Below are positions 13,411 through 26,855 of a DNA stretch of 64,000 nt, one piece after another. The notes beneath the pieces were generated by a model. It made no database searches. It saw only the letters and a program-made list of their open reading frames with translations, and was not told the origin of the DNA. Location of the stretch: assembly GCA_964017045.1 (NCBI GenBank), contig OZ024811.1, positions 13,784,812 through 13,848,811 of the forward strand, read 5' to 3'. Each line of letters starts with the position of its first letter. Position 1 is the first letter of the stretch. This DNA is from Omphiscola glabra. Its lineage: Eukaryota > Mollusca > Gastropoda > Lymnaeidae. Made by a program: the position numbers and the translations under genes.

Positions 13411-14021
13411 GCATATGGCATTACGAGGATCACAGTAAGGTCATCCTTCATCTGTCAGCGTATAGATACGTTTGTTATTTGAGCGTCTCGTCATGGCATT
13501 TTTGCCTACTTGAAGTTTGTTCGTTTCAAAAAGCAACTATTTTAGAACTTATTGGTGTGAAGATGTTAATTTCGTGACTATGTACTACCATTTGATTGTC
13601 AGTGAAAAGGAGCTAAGTGAAAATACCCAGCGACAACACAGGACAAAATGCTGTAAAGTTTTGTTGTTTGAATATTTTCGAGCACCGTTTTTTTTTTAGT
13701 TGCTTAGTTTGAGAACGGAGGACAATATGTAATGTTGAGACAACGTCATTTTCTATATGACAATACATACAATGCTACTTTTTAGCACCATCTTCTCTCT
13801 TGAAATCTGATAAAATAAAAATATTCATTGTGGCATGATGTTGTGAACAAGATCCCAAACACTGAATTGATAACTTTGGAGTTTTGTGTGCGTGTGAAAA
13901 AGGGGGTTGGGGCTTGAAAAGGGGGCAGGAGGGTAGTGTGACTATTTTAAAAAAGGTGGCGTTGCAGTGTATTAAAACAAATAATTTAAAATTAAAGAAA
14001 TAACACAACCACCATTTTGCA
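13411..14021. other. Gene-free stretch
   Basis: No supported gene or element; ordinary AT-rich sequence leading into the large satellite array. Confidence 0.5.
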
Positions 14022-16155
14022 CACATCGCACAACCACCGTAGTCTACATATCACACAACCACCGTAGTCTACATATCGCACAACCACCGTAGTCTACATA
14101 TCACACAACCACCGTAGTCTACATATCACACAACCACCGTAGTCTACATATCGCACAACCACAGTAGTCTACATATCGCACAACCACCGTAGTCTACATA
14201 TCGCACAACCACCGTAGTCTACATATCGCACAACCACCGTAGTCTACATATCGCACAACCACTGTAGTCTACATATCGCACAACCACCGTAGTCTACATA
14301 TCGCACAACCACCGTAGTCTACATATCGCACAACCACCGTAGTCTACATATCGCACAACCACCGTAGTCTACATATCGCCCAACCACCGTAGTCTACATA
14401 TCGCCCAACCACCGTAGTCTACATATCGCCCAACCTCCATAATCCATATATCGCACAACCTCCGTAGTCTACATATCGCCCAACCTCCATAATCCATATA
14501 TCGCACAACCTCCGTAGTCTACATATCGCCCAACCTCCATAATCCATATATCGCACAACCACCGTAGTCTACATATCGCCCAACCTCCATAATCCATATA
14601 TCGCACAACCACCGTAGTCTACATATCGCCCAACCTCCATAATCCATATATCACACAACCACCGTAGTCTACATATCGCCCAACCTCCATAATCCATATA
14701 TCACACAACCACCGTAGTCTACATATCGCCCAACCTCCATAATCCATATATCACACAACCACCGTAGTCTACATATCGCCCAACCTCCATAATCCATATA
14801 TCACACAACCACCGTAGTCTACATATCGCACAACCTCCATAATTCATATATCACACAACCACCGTAGTCTACATATCGCCCAACCTCCATAATCCATATA
14901 TCACACAACCACCGTAGTCTACATATCGCCCAACCTCCATAATCCATATATCACACAACCACCGTAGTCTACATATCGCCCAACCTCCATAATCCATATA
15001 TCACACAACCACCGTAGTCTACATATCGCCCAACCTCCATAATCCATATATCACACAACCACCGTAGTCTACATATCGCCCAACCTCCATAATCCATATA
15101 TCACACAACCACCGTAGTCTACATATCGCCCAACCTCCATAATCCATATATCACACAACCACCGTAGTCTACATATCGCCCAACCTCCAAAATCCATATA
15201 TCACACAACCACCGTAGTCTACATATCGCCCAACCTCCATAATCCATATATCACACAACCACCGTAGTCTACATATCGCCCAACCTCCATAATCCATATA
15301 TCACACAACCACCGTAGTCTACATATCGCACAACCTCCATAATTCATATATCACACAACCACCGTAGTCTACATATCGCCCAACCTCCATAATCCATATA
15401 TCACACAACCACCGTAGTCTACATATCGCCCAACCTCCATAATCCATATATCACACAACCACCGTAGTCTACATATCGCCCAACCTCCATAATCCATATA
15501 TCACACAACCACCGTAGTCTACATATCGCCCAACCTCCAAAATCCATATATCACACAACCACCGTAGTCTACATATCGCCCAACCTCCATAATCCATATA
15601 TCACACAACCACCGTAGTCTACATATCGCCCAACCTCCATAATCCATATATCACACAACCACCGTAGTCTACATATCGCCCAACCTCCATAATCCATATA
15701 TCACACAACCACCGTAGTCTACATATCGCCCAAACTCCATAATCCATATATCACACAACCACCGTAGTCTACATATCGCCCAACCTCCATAATCCATATA
15801 TCACACAACCACCGTAGTCTACATATCGCCCAACCTCCATAATCCATATATCACACAACCACCGTAGTCTACATATCGCCCAACCTCCATAATCCATATA
15901 TCACACAACCACCGTAGTCTACATATCGCCCAACCTCCATAATCCATATATCACACAACCACCGTAGTCTACATATCGCCCAACCTCCATAATCCATATA
16001 TCACACAACCACCGTAGTCTACATATCGCCCAACCTCCATAATCCATATATCACACAACCACCGTAGTCTACATATCGCCCAACCTCCATAATCCATATA
16101 TCACACAACCACCGTAGTCTACATATCGCCCAACCTCCATAATCCATATATCACA
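14022..16155. repeat. 25-bp satellite grading into 50-bp higher-order repeat
   Basis: From about 14,022 to 14,420 the array is monomeric: CAACCACCGTAGTCTACATA plus TCGCA, 25 bp. From about 14,420 onward a second monomer type, CAACCTCCATAATCCATATA, alternates strictly with the first, giving a 50-bp dimer repeated about 34 times. A transition zone near 14,420-14,700 uses TCGCA spacers before switching to TCACA. Rare variants (AATTCATATA at about 14,840 and 15,340; CTCCAAAATCC at about 15,185 and 15,535) recur, showing that multi-dimer blocks were duplicated. No spacers of unrelated sequence, so it is not a CRISPR-like array. Confidence 0.95.
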
Positions 16156-16655
16156 CAAAAACCCTAGTCCGCATATCACACAACTACCATATGCCACATA
16201 TCACACAACCACCGTATTCCACATATCACACAACCACGATATTCCACATGTGATACAACCACCTTATTCCATACATCACACAACCACCACAGTCAACCCA
16301 TCAGAAGACTACCATAGTTCATCCTCCACACACCCGCCGGTCAACCCATCACACAACCACCACAGTCAACCCATCAGAAGACTACCATAGTTCATTCTCC
16401 ACACACACGCCGGTCAACCCATCACACAACCACCACAGTCAACCCATCAGAAGACTACCATAGTTCATCCTCCACACACACGCCGGTCAACCCATCACAC
16501 AACCATAACAGTCAACCCATCAGAAGACTACCATAGTGCATCCTCCACACACCCGCCGGTCAACCCATCACACAACCACCGTAGCCCACCCATCACACAA
16601 CCATCGTAGCCCACCCATCACACAACCATCGTAGCCCACCCATCACAGAAGTTAC
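16156..16655. repeat. Degenerate flank plus about 80-bp repeat
   Basis: The right edge of the satellite decays into divergent CACATATCACACAACCACC units, then into about four copies of an approximately 80-bp unit with CATCAGAAGACTACCATAG and CACACGCCGGTCAACC, then short ACCATCGTAGCCCACCCATC units to 16,650. Confidence 0.85.
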
Positions 16656-16859
16656 TAAACCACTAACAGGGGGAGCTATAATTCACTGTCACTGCGACCA
16701 CTCTGCTGGGTCAAGACCCGATCTCGTGACCGACTACTTCAGCAGTCGTAAAACCCGGTGCTGAGTGCTCTCAGAAATGGGGACTTGATGGTGTTCCAGT
16801 GACCTATCGCCGTAAGGACAGGCATCATGCCAGGAATCAAAACGCATTATGCTCTATGT

Positions 16860-16956
16860 AACAACGTCACTAACGCTACCAGAAGGCGCCGATTTCACTA
16901 GTTAAAATTCCCGATAACTGCACTATATGAGATTCTTAAAAAATACCTTAAATGTG
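16860..16956 (+). repeat. Dispersed repeat family C, fragment
   Basis: Shares the ordered blocks AAAATTCCCGATAACTGC and GAGATTCTTAAAAA with longer copies at about 40.38-40.70 kb and 47.74-48.03 kb. Only the 3' part of the family is present. Confidence 0.6.
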
Positions 16957-16965
16957 CGTTAAACA

Positions 16966-17069
16966 TAAATATGTGTTTTCCCCATGGTCTTAGGCGACTC
17001 ACGTCTAAGGGTCGTTCGACCCCCCTCCCCACCCCAATGGGGTCGCGACCCACAGGTTGAAAACCGCTG
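16966..17069. mobile_element. hAT-like MITE, partial copy 2
   Basis: Right half of the element seen at 13.2 kb: ATGGTCTTAGGCGAC, a GGGGTCGCGACCC block and the end GGTTGAAAACCGCTG. The left terminal repeat is absent, replaced by family C sequence, so it is truncated. Confidence 0.75.
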
Positions 17070-17810
17070 GGTTAGAGGGATATAGCTAGTTCACCACAAA
17101 CGCCAAAAAAAAACCAAACTGTCGATCTAAAATGCAACACTAAAATATAAGAAATTATCAGTTTACAGCCAAAATACCAATGACCAAAGCATTGCCGAGG
17201 AAGACGGAAATCGAAAATAAATAGATACGAAATGGGTTCAAGTATATAAAACAATTCCACTTGCGTAGGCCATTTTGGGTTCAGCCTAGTTGGAGAAGAA
17301 ATTGCATGATGACCACCGAGACCAAACATCGAAAGACACTAAAGCTAGTAGTTTACCACAAATTGTTTGGCAAAATAAATCACAGGGCTCCGGTGAGACC
17401 ACATTCGTCAAACGGTGGTCCCGGGTTGGCGTTCAGCTAAGTCAGGAAACGAGATTCGTACGAGTGCCCCGGGGACCGACATCCAATAAGACAAAAGCTA
17501 TCGGTTATACCCAACCCGCGAAATAGATGTCCACATAGGGTGGCGTTCATCAAACATTGACAATGTCACACTCAACTAAAATGATCCGTTCCTACTTTTA
17601 ACAAAAAATTATCAGTACATGTTCATATATCATAACGAGGTCCGTTACAGAGATTTGGAGTAGACTTTTTTCTTTTTGTCAGCTCCGCTGCAAACGCCGA
17701 TTGAGAGATGGTTAAGGCGGTGTAAAATGTTTAAAGAAATGAATGTGTTAATTATTTTCACTGCTCCATCTTAATAACTAAACATTAGAAATGTATGTGC
17801 CAAAAACATT
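17070..17810. other. Gene-free stretch
   Basis: No supported gene. Short ORFs on both strands overlap each other and have no recognisable similarity. Confidence 0.5.
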
Positions 17811-18057
17811 GCTGATACAAGAGGTGGGGGGTAACATAGATGTAAAAGAGTGGGGCAACATAGCTATAGTAGAAGAGTGGGGCAACACATCTGTAGAAGA
17901 ATAGGGCAACATAGCTGTAAAATAATTGGACAAGGCAGATGTAGAAGAGTGGGGCAACATAGCTAGTTGAAGAGTAAGGCAACATAGCTGTAGCAGAATG
18001 GGACAAGACAGCTTTAGAAGAGTTGGGGGGATGCCTGGTAGAAGAGCGGGGCATCAA
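17811..18057. repeat. About 30-bp degenerate minisatellite
   Basis: Roughly eight divergent units around GTAGAAGAGTGGGGCAACAT and AGCT. Divergence suggests an older array. Confidence 0.8.
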
Positions 18058-18199
18058 TGTTAATAAATTTTAAAAAGTAATAGTAAAGTGCTCATCATAT
18101 TTTTATTTATTAATTATATTTTAAATTTTTGGAGCTCGGAGCAGTAGATCATTTTTAGCAGCTACATTTCCGCTCCAACTCCGGGGGAAAAAAGACAAC

Positions 18200-18335
18200 G
18201 ACGATAATGACAAGACAACTTCGGCCCTACATTACCCCCAGGGTTGAACACCCAGGCTACGCCGAGCACGACAAGACAACTTCGGCCCTACATTACCCCG
18301 GGGTTGAACACAAAGGCGGCGCCGAACATAATAAG
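18200..18335. repeat. 64-bp duplication
   Basis: Two tandem copies of a segment with GACAAGACAACTTCGGCCCT and ATTACCCC; further partial copies (CCTACATTACACCAGG, CCAGACAAGTTCGGCCC) follow to about 18,510. Confidence 0.75.
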
Positions 18336-19840
18336 AACAAGGCGCAAGGGCACCCGGACAGAACTAACCATGAAAAGAAAACGTCGACCCTACATTACAC
18401 CAGGGCCTGGGGAACTTCAGGCCCTTTACAATGCAGGGGGCTCCCATTTACAACGAAGGGCCCGTGGGAACATGGACTGCGTCTACCATGACCAGACAAG
18501 TTCGGCCCATGTTTTTTTTTTTGGGGGGGGGGGGGAGACTCAGACAGAGATGACGTAATTCAGCCATTGAGGTTTCCCTCTCTCATTGTTAACGTTATAT
18601 AATCGTGACGGGCCTTCCTCATTCCTGGCCCTTGCTCTCGGTGTATTTGCCTGTACGAGCCGACAACCAGACCGGTGGAATGCCATGGTGTTATTTCGTT
18701 ACTACAATGCCCAAAGCGTTACCAGCAGAGCCAATATTCCCCCGCGGACCTGAAACCCAACCGACAGTAAACACGGGGGTGAGAACACCAACCGGAAGAC
18801 ACATTTCAAAGAGTGAGCTTGGGCATTTCTGAGTGACCACGATCTCTCAGAATAGATCGATGTAACGGAAGAAGGCCTGATAAGACAGCGCCTTTAGTAT
18901 TTTCAATTTCTGAGTTTGTAGCAAAATAGCAACACAAATTAACAATCTTGTCTGTGAAAACCATTACTGGAATAATTTTTTTAATATAAAATAGTGGTCC
19001 TCAGCAGCTTTCATTCATGACTTTAAAAAGTCAGCTATTGGTGTTAACTCTTGATGGTTTGTAACTTTCGATTTTATTTATATATATATATATGTATATA
19101 TAAATTGATGTATCGGCGTCCATTTGAATAACCCCAGTGTCACGGCTAGGTAAAATAAAAACTATCATACAAAACTCAAAAGTAAACATGCGTTTATCAA
19201 AACAAACAAAAAACAACTATGAAATTATAAAGCTTCTTGATCTTTCTGAGAAGCTGGACTATTTTAATTAAAACAAATAGTCAAATAGCACAATAACAGA
19301 GACAAATCCATGCACACCGCGCGTGAACTATTGCACACGAAACGAGTCCAATCAATAGGGTTGTGTGTACAGCACTTGTGACACTGACGTGGCCACGGGG
19401 GAGAAATCCCAATTGATTCAACACCCAACCGGTGTCACATCCTTGATTCTTAACGCTTCGAAACAGCGAAATCCAGTGCCACTTCAAAGTAGTGTTACAC
19501 GGACCGACTCCGGCCCGCGAGCCCACAGTCGCAAGAGCAACATGAAAAAAAAGGAACAATAAGCATATAATACATGTGTCCCAACTTTAATGGCATACGA
19601 TTATGCCGGTCTTTCAAGCTAATTTGTTTGAGAAGCACTGGCATTAACTACGACCATCATGAAAATGTTCACATATTTTGCCTGTGCGAGTTTTGTAGCC
19701 GTTGCTTGTGTTTTGGTCTCATTCATATTGGGGACTGCAAATTCCTGAAAAAGCAGGGGTTTTTGCCCTTGTTAATCTTTTTCGCCTAGAAATTAGAAAA
19801 ATGTATCAGACACATACGCCCCCCCCCCCCCCCACACACA
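18336..19840. other. Gene-free stretch
   Basis: No supported gene. Contains a T/G homopolymer junction near 18,512-18,535, a short TA run near 19,075-19,102 and a poly-C/CA tract near 19,820-19,842. Confidence 0.5.
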
Positions 19841-19845
19841 CAAAT

Positions 19846-20030
19846 TCACAACGCTACACAGCCGCGTGCCCGATCTACAAGTTCTGCTTTATTTCCAGAT
19901 ACCGGCAGATGCAATTCCCGTAAATATTTCTTAATTTCTTCAGCTCGCCAGGTCTCAAATACTGTTTTTGCCATGTGAGCGGCCATCTTTGTACTTTCTT
20001 TCTTTGTACTCCCCGGTATGAACGATAACT
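19846..20030 (-). pseudogene. SAP-domain protein fragment
   Basis: The minus strand encodes a piece starting near MAAHMAKTVFETW and running on to AEEIKKYLRELHLPVSGNKA followed by ELVDR. That matches the SAP motif, a helix-turn-helix DNA-binding fold whose hallmark is 'LK..L...GLPVSGNKAELI.R'. Only this domain is visible. The frame ends at 19,846 shortly after it and the sequence upstream in the frame is unlike protein. In invertebrates such SAP starts often belong to repeated, transposon-related genes, so this is most likely a relic or first exon of one; a first exon of a host gene is the alternative. Confidence 0.55.
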
Positions 20031-23000
20031 CTGGGTGACAAGGAAAGTTGCAGTCTCCTATAGATGATGTGTGGAGATTGTGACAGTCAAATAGTATTCT
20101 TAATATGGAATAATTAATTATTAATAGAAATTCTAAGAAAAGCTCAACCCCTAAACAGAACCACAAAAAAAAAATTAGTTCAATTAAACTTTATCATCAG
20201 ATAAATTTCATCAAATAATGATGAAAAACCCGGAAAACTCAAGAGAATTGACTGAAATATTTTTTATTGGACAAATCTACGGGTCTCCAAGACTCCGCCG
20301 ACCCTGTGAACTTTTCAGATCGAGAGGCGCGCTTCTCTCGTGACAACGCATGATTGAAATCTCGATACCCTGGACTAACCCTTGGCAGACAGTGAGAGGC
20401 TATTGGGCCGAATCATCACGGACCCCATACATAGGGCTGACAGTGCATAAAAGCGTATATGACGGTCATTTAGGCCAGCGCTGAGCCCTTTCGTTTCCAT
20501 TAACGGGGAACGATATTAAAACGTCGATATTTTTTGTATATTAAAATTGGCGTAAGGCGTGATGTAGAGAAGGAACATAACCCACAACACTAGATCGGTG
20601 CCCGGGTATAAAAAATTAGACCAACACAGAGGCAGACAGAGGCGTCGCTAAAGAGTTTGGCGCCCGGGGACAATATTCATTTAAAAAGAGTCCCCCTTTC
20701 TTTTTTTCAGCTCTCAAATCCATTATTTTCATCAATAAAATAATATCAAAGCACATTTTGGCGCTTTCCCCCATGCCACCCCTTAGCTACGTCTCTGCAA
20801 TTTAGCGTGCATCTCCGTAGCGTAACAATCAGACTATACCGTAACGTAGGTTCACACGGTGTTACACTTCCTATTAGATAACCGAAGTCAGAATGTTTCG
20901 CTACGAGACCTAAAAGACGTGAATCGAAAGTTTTCAGTCAGTTCTAAAAATCCTAGAATGGGTTAAAACGTTGAACTTAAATGCGATCGCTTCTAATAAT
21001 CGACCATTGCTACCAATACAGGACATTGCTACGAATACAGGACATTGCTACCAATGCAGGACAGTGCTACCAATGCAGGACATTGCTACCAATACAGGAT
21101 ATTGCTACGAATACAGGACATGGCCACTAATGCAGGACCCCCTCCCTCATTTATATATTGGTACAATTATTGTCAAAACAGGACTACTTTTAATTGGATT
21201 TAAATATCCGCACAATACAGGCACACAACTTTCTTCTTCTTTTTTTTTTTTTTGATTAATGAAATTGAGTTCCACACATTTCATGGAATAAAATTATTCT
21301 CCAAGTAAGTATTGATTACTTTTATAGCACGTGTGTCCAAGCTATTTTTTAGGATACTCAAAGGAATGTATACAAGACGAGAAAATTACTTGTCAAAAGT
21401 CTCAATGGTCTCCATCAATCAATGCTCATCACAAATCAAAAGACGAAACAAGGAGTTTTCCACATGGTGTCCTAGCATTACTAATTTGATATACTATCAC
21501 GGCCTCCTGAGAATCAATGACCATCTGATCGTAGTGACATTTGATGAGAAAAAAGGGGGTGGGGGTCTTCGAGATTGGGGCTGATTGAGTTTCAATTATT
21601 TTTTTTCTCTCTCCCGACTTACCTACCGGCCAATGGCGTAATGACTAGCGAATCTGGTTATCTGCAACTGAATCTAGGGTCCCAGTTACGTTTTTGTGGG
21701 CCGGGATTCTCCTAAAATATTACTGCGCGGTTGGTTTTTATTTTGTTTTTTTGTTGTTAGTTTTCAGCATATCTGGTCAGTGCTGAGTTCGTTAACGTGA
21801 GATTCAATTTGAAATTAATGGACATTGAGTTACATGACATTGTCCCCCAGAAAATTTAAAAACGATATATATTTGGGGGTGGGGGGGTCGAATGTAGCAA
21901 TTAAACAATTATTTGAATCCAATGGCCTTCTTCCCAACGGCAGTCCTGCCCGACCCCATTCAATTTCAAACAAGTGTCCACTTGCGCAAGTCGCTCTTTA
22001 TGTTAAAATATAAAAAGAGTATTTATTTTAACGTGAAAACAAAGTCATGCCATGCGAGTGTTAGATGAATCGCCTGAAGTAATTAACCGTTGCCTATTTG
22101 GACGAATTTTAAAACCGCTAATGGTAGGGCAGCAGATCCGACCATTTGATAATATATACTAGACCCAGCGATACAGCTAAATGTTAAGGGCCACTGCACC
22201 ATCATCTCTGGACCAGGAAAATGTCCCGAAAAGCGTTAAAACTTTGACGCCCCATTAAATCCAAGGAACGCCACATTCGTTAATTAAGTTTTTCTTTGTC
22301 GGTTTAATTCATTTTTTTTTATAAGAAAAAAAATAAAAAATGTCCGATTTTAACCGACGCTCGCCCAATAAGCCCAAAACGTTTTAAGGATCTAATCTGC
22401 GGCGGTATTTTAGTTTATGGACCCCAGGGCCGTTTTTAAGAGGTGCAGTGTTGTCTTTGTTTACGACGTCCCCGTGATTAAATATATCTGTGTTGTATTT
22501 TTAAAACATATTTTCAATTATATTTTAAAAAACTTTTTTTGAGGTGTCATTAGACCTGTTTATAGACTTTGGAAAAAAAAAATTAAATAGCTTCTACTTC
22601 TATCGAGTTTTATTTTCTGGACGACATGTGGTTTTCTAACAATTACCGATACGCTTCAGTGAGTGCGTGCGCACTCAGGTGCGATGATCACACACAGATC
22701 GTGACTTAGCCTCCTATGCTTAATATTATGCGGCATTCTTTAGTATGTATCAATGGCATTCTTAGTCAATATAGGCCCATTGCCCAATACACTTCCTAGT
22801 TTTCCTACAAAACGTCATCAACGTTGGCGACTACTTCGGCTTTGGGGGGGGGGGGGGGGGGGGTTGAAAAAACTTCTATTCACGACACGTCTTTTTGGGG
22901 AATGTAAAAAGACCCCTCTCGACATTCCAAGCTTTCAACGTTGTCAAAAGAAGCATCTGATCACAGTTGAAAAGGTGAGAGAAGCGATGCGTGATTAAAT

Positions 23001-24112
23001 CCCCCCCCCCCCCCCCCCACACACACTTTTTTTTTCTAAAGAAAAAGAAATGATGGTACTGAAAAATCACGATAGACGGGATGGGGTAAAGAGACGGGTA
23101 GATACACAATAAAATGTCTATTAAGAAAGAAAGAGTAACGAGGTCACAGTCCGTCCTTATTTGGACGAATGCTCTACTTGATTTGCTTGTTGTTGGTGCT
23201 TTTGCAATGTAATTATCCGAACGAGGAAGTACGTCACACCGTCAGTGCGGACAGGACATATCGGCATTGAAGAAAGTACTTTTTACTTATACTATGAATG
23301 AATAGTATTGGTATAATTAGGACACGCAAACATTTCACAGTGCGATAAATATGATATAAATTACCAAATCCAGTCATTAGTCTAAGCATAGTATGCCCAA
23401 TGTACAGAAGACAGGCATCATCATTTACTTTGCCGAGAAGTGAATCTATTCAAAATTATGTAGGTGTACAAAACAAGAAAAGGTGGCACCTGAGTTTTAA
23501 AAAATCCCAACAAACTAACAATGGGAAGGTGTATAAGAACAAACCAGCCAACGCTTTGTTCGTTGCAGCTTTTGTAGCACTATGCCTCACCCAGCTACGG
23601 CGCGAGATGAATGGGCGATGCACAAGGGAAAACATTTCATGGCTCTGCCTAGGCCCTAGGGTTTTCTACACGTGTTATCAATTACGTGGCTTTGTTTCTG
23701 ATCCCCACTTTACCATTAACCTCATTCGCACTCTAGCACACACACACAAAGACACTGATTCTTCCAGAGTCGCACGCAGGCTCACCCAGCACCCGCAAAA
23801 CCACTCTATTTTACAACCCTTTAACAAAATAATCCTGACAGTGTAATAGTTATATGAGGACCGCTGCCATAGGGGTACACTGAAGCAGCTCATAGGCTAC
23901 CTGCCTCATTCGAGGGATACAGTGGCAGCATGTGGGATACCTGCTACTAAAAGATGGACACAATGGCAGCATGGTTGGCTACCTGCTACAATAAAGGGGC
24001 GCGGTTTGAAATTCAAGATCAGCATAGGAAAGTGTGCACCTCTCCTTTTCGTGAGAGAAAATATGATATATCAGTATGATAGGAATATTCCTAATATAAG
24101 TTAGGCTGCACC
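20031..24112. other. Gene-free stretch
   Basis: No supported gene. A possible hAT-type element spans about 20,636-20,801 (CAGAGGCGTCGCTAA to TTAGCTACGTCTCTG), without a matching 8-bp duplication. Long G run at about 22,844-22,863 and C run at about 23,001-23,018. A 148-codon ORF at 23,400-23,846 has no recognisable domain and is not called. Confidence 0.45.
21000..21140. repeat. 18-bp minisatellite
   Basis: About eight imperfect units of ATTGCTACCAATACAGGAC, with variants ACGAATACAGG and ACCAATGCAGG. Confidence 0.85.
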
Positions 24113-24114
24113 TA

Positions 24115-24533
24115 TTGGTACCCGGGTACCAGAATTGACAGGTTGGGATTCAAAAACGATTTAAAATATTATTGTTAAGTTTGTAAGACAAAATGAGATA
24201 TCAAATGAAAGATAATTGCATGTACTATACGTTTGTAACCTCAATTCTTCAGTTTTACTAAAATAAACTTCCACAAATGACATCCGAATAGCACTGAGTC
24301 TAATGGTCCCCGGGTGCGAATGGCGGCGCTGCGTGTCTGGGTCCATTTTGACTAATACTATTCGGATGTCATTTTAGTAGTATAATTTAGTTTAAATGAA
24401 GAATTAAGTTTACAAACGTATAGTCCATTCAATTATCTTTAATTTGATACCTCATTTGGTCTTACAAACCCAACGATAATATTTTAAATCATTTTTTAAT
24501 CCCAACATCTCACTTCCGGTACCCGGGTACCAA
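24115..24533. mobile_element. 419-bp foldback MITE with TA target
   Basis: Near-palindromic element: about 185-bp inverted arms (24,115-24,300 and 24,350-24,533) around a short non-repeated centre. Ends are TTGGTACCCGGGTACC and its inverse, flanked on both sides by TA, the expected duplication for Tc1/mariner-type elements. Shared arm blocks include GACATCCGAATAG with CTATTCGGATGTC, and TTTGTAA plus GTATA motifs. No coding capacity. Confidence 0.85.
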
Positions 24534-24539
24534 TAGCCA

Positions 24540-26855
24540 CTTCGTATAAGTTACTATAGCTTTATAATCAATCGCTTCCTGTATGGTAAGTGTGGTGAGA
24601 ATAATGTATTCGTCAGACTAATTAATTATTAAAGTTAGAAATGACTAATTAGTAATACTAATAGATGTAGTAATACTAATAGGAGATAATGATATATAAT
24701 GCATTTGCATGTAACATGTAGCCTACTAAGTTTTTTACTAAGAGTAAGACTAAAGTACACTCCTCAGTCACTTACTATTAATTTAAGCGTAATTGTAAAT
24801 TGGTATACTGTATATTTTTTACATACAAATAAATAATATCATTAATTTATGATGTTTCAATCTGATATAGACCAAGTATAGTATAAGCTGATATTGTAAT
24901 AATCTAGGCAAAGAAGTATTATGTAAAAAAAAAAGTGTTGGCCCCATCGACGTGGTGTGCCTCTCAGGCCACTCACTCTCACAGTACCGTAATATTAAAT
25001 ACAAGGACCTCAGTGAGCCTCAGTAGTAAGTCTAACTAAGCCCTAACACTAAGAAGTTACAACACAATTATTACGTACGAAAAGAATGACTCATTCTTTT
25101 AGGCAAAATAAAAAGGGTAACATCAAAACCTCTGCCATCAAGAGATGCACACCCAACGATCGATGGTTTGCTCTGACTGACTTTCTAACTGGAACCATCA
25201 CCATGCGATGCGATGGTGAGTTAATCAGTTATTCATCTGGAAAAGCTGCACACTTTCCCTTGCTCACACACAATTCAATAATGTTAACACTCATTTACAA
25301 TCTAAATGTATTATCCATTCATGCATAAACATATACATACCACTCTAAGACAAATATTGTATCCCACTTCTTATTTTGAAAATACAGTATTCCTTTGCCG
25401 GTATGTACACACGACTCCTTTGTTTCGCTTTGCCCAAGGAGCTAACGTTTGTTCATTTTATCTTCAAAACATTGCTCGGTACTCGGCTCGGGTAATTTGC
25501 ATAAATTTGCTATGACCTCAACACCTAACAACGACTCGTTTCCATCCACTTCCGGAAAGAGGTTTTTTAAAACTTCAAAATTATATCTTCCATCAAGCTT
25601 ATTTGTATGGTGTATTTAATCATATGCTTTAAAATATCCTTTATTAAATGATGATTTATTTAAGATATGAATTTGTTTCTGAATTTCATATAATTAAATG
25701 ATTATACATTTTCAAAGAAAAGTCAATAAAATATTACTACGCCGCTTTTAGCCTCGCCATTTTTTCGGAATAACAGGCTCCCCTCTACTGAGAAATGAAA
25801 ATCAAAACATTGACGCATGGCTTTCAGTTAACTTTGTGAATGAAATTATTGGTTTGTGTTGTGCTATTTTGATGATTGAAATAAGTTTACAAAAGACCTT
25901 ATTTAGTCGATGGTTCCATTTTGAAATATTGTTTGTTTTCAAAATGATTATTCCACTTATTCAGCCCTATCATATCACACCGTTGAAACCGGCGACGAGA
26001 CCGTTTTCACTATTTATGTCAAAGGTGAAAGGTTACTCATACGCTGTTTTGACCTTTTGCATGTTGGATAGTATTTTCTTATTAAAATATATATAACGTC
26101 ATTCATTCATAAATAATGGGCGTGAATTACAATCTATACTTTGTTTATGTACTTTTTAAAACCTCACGAGGAATGATAATCAGAGGACTGAGAGGATGCA
26201 AACTCACACAATTTATATTACCGTACTTAAAATAAATTATGTAGTAATAATTTAGGCCTAGCACTCTTCTCTAGACTCTAATTATTTTTAATACTACTAA
26301 TTAATAATGGCAATGATGGGTCTAAGTCTACTCTACTCTAACTCTAAGCTTAGCTCTACTTTCTATAAGTCTATAAATAATCTAAATAAGTTTATGTTCA
26401 ACTGGAAATATGTAAAAGAAAATTAAGCCAATCAACTGAATCAGTTGACAGTACGGCACGGTAGTATCAATTTCTAATTAATATAAATATAGGCATAGGC
26501 CCTACTACTAACTACTAGTACTACATGAATACAATTACAATGATTGAATTGATTTTGTCAGTTGTGTCACCTGTGTAGTACTAGTAGTGGTTTAAACTAG
26601 GCTAACTAGGCATACTTATTTATTATTATGATTACTACCTAGGAAAAAGGGATGAGGGCTACATAAGTTTGAGAAAGCACAGAAAGGCAAAAGACTTTTG
26701 AAAAGTTGTCTGTTATCTGTTCATATTTATTGCCAAGAACACATTTAAAAAAAGGCCTGCTAATCAAATTTCGTGCTTTGCCTAGCAAAGCAAAAATAGT
26801 ATTATACTTATGTTTTAAAAATTACCATATAATTTTTTTTTTTATTTTGCAACAG
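24540..26855. other. AT-rich region upstream of the HMG20-type gene
   Basis: No supported coding exon. A consensus 5' splice-site-like GATG/GTGAGTTA occurs at 25,216 and could end a non-coding first exon of the downstream gene, but nothing confirms it. The acceptor at 26,855 shows that at least one upstream non-coding exon must exist. Confidence 0.4.

Noticed and set aside
14022..16155. CRISPR-like regular array
   Set aside because: Units are contiguous with no unique spacers, both halves of the dimer are related, and the genome is animal. It is a satellite.
23400..23846. 148-codon plus-strand ORF
   Set aside because: No recognisable domain, no splice or promoter context, and an overlapping antisense ORF; length is possible by chance.
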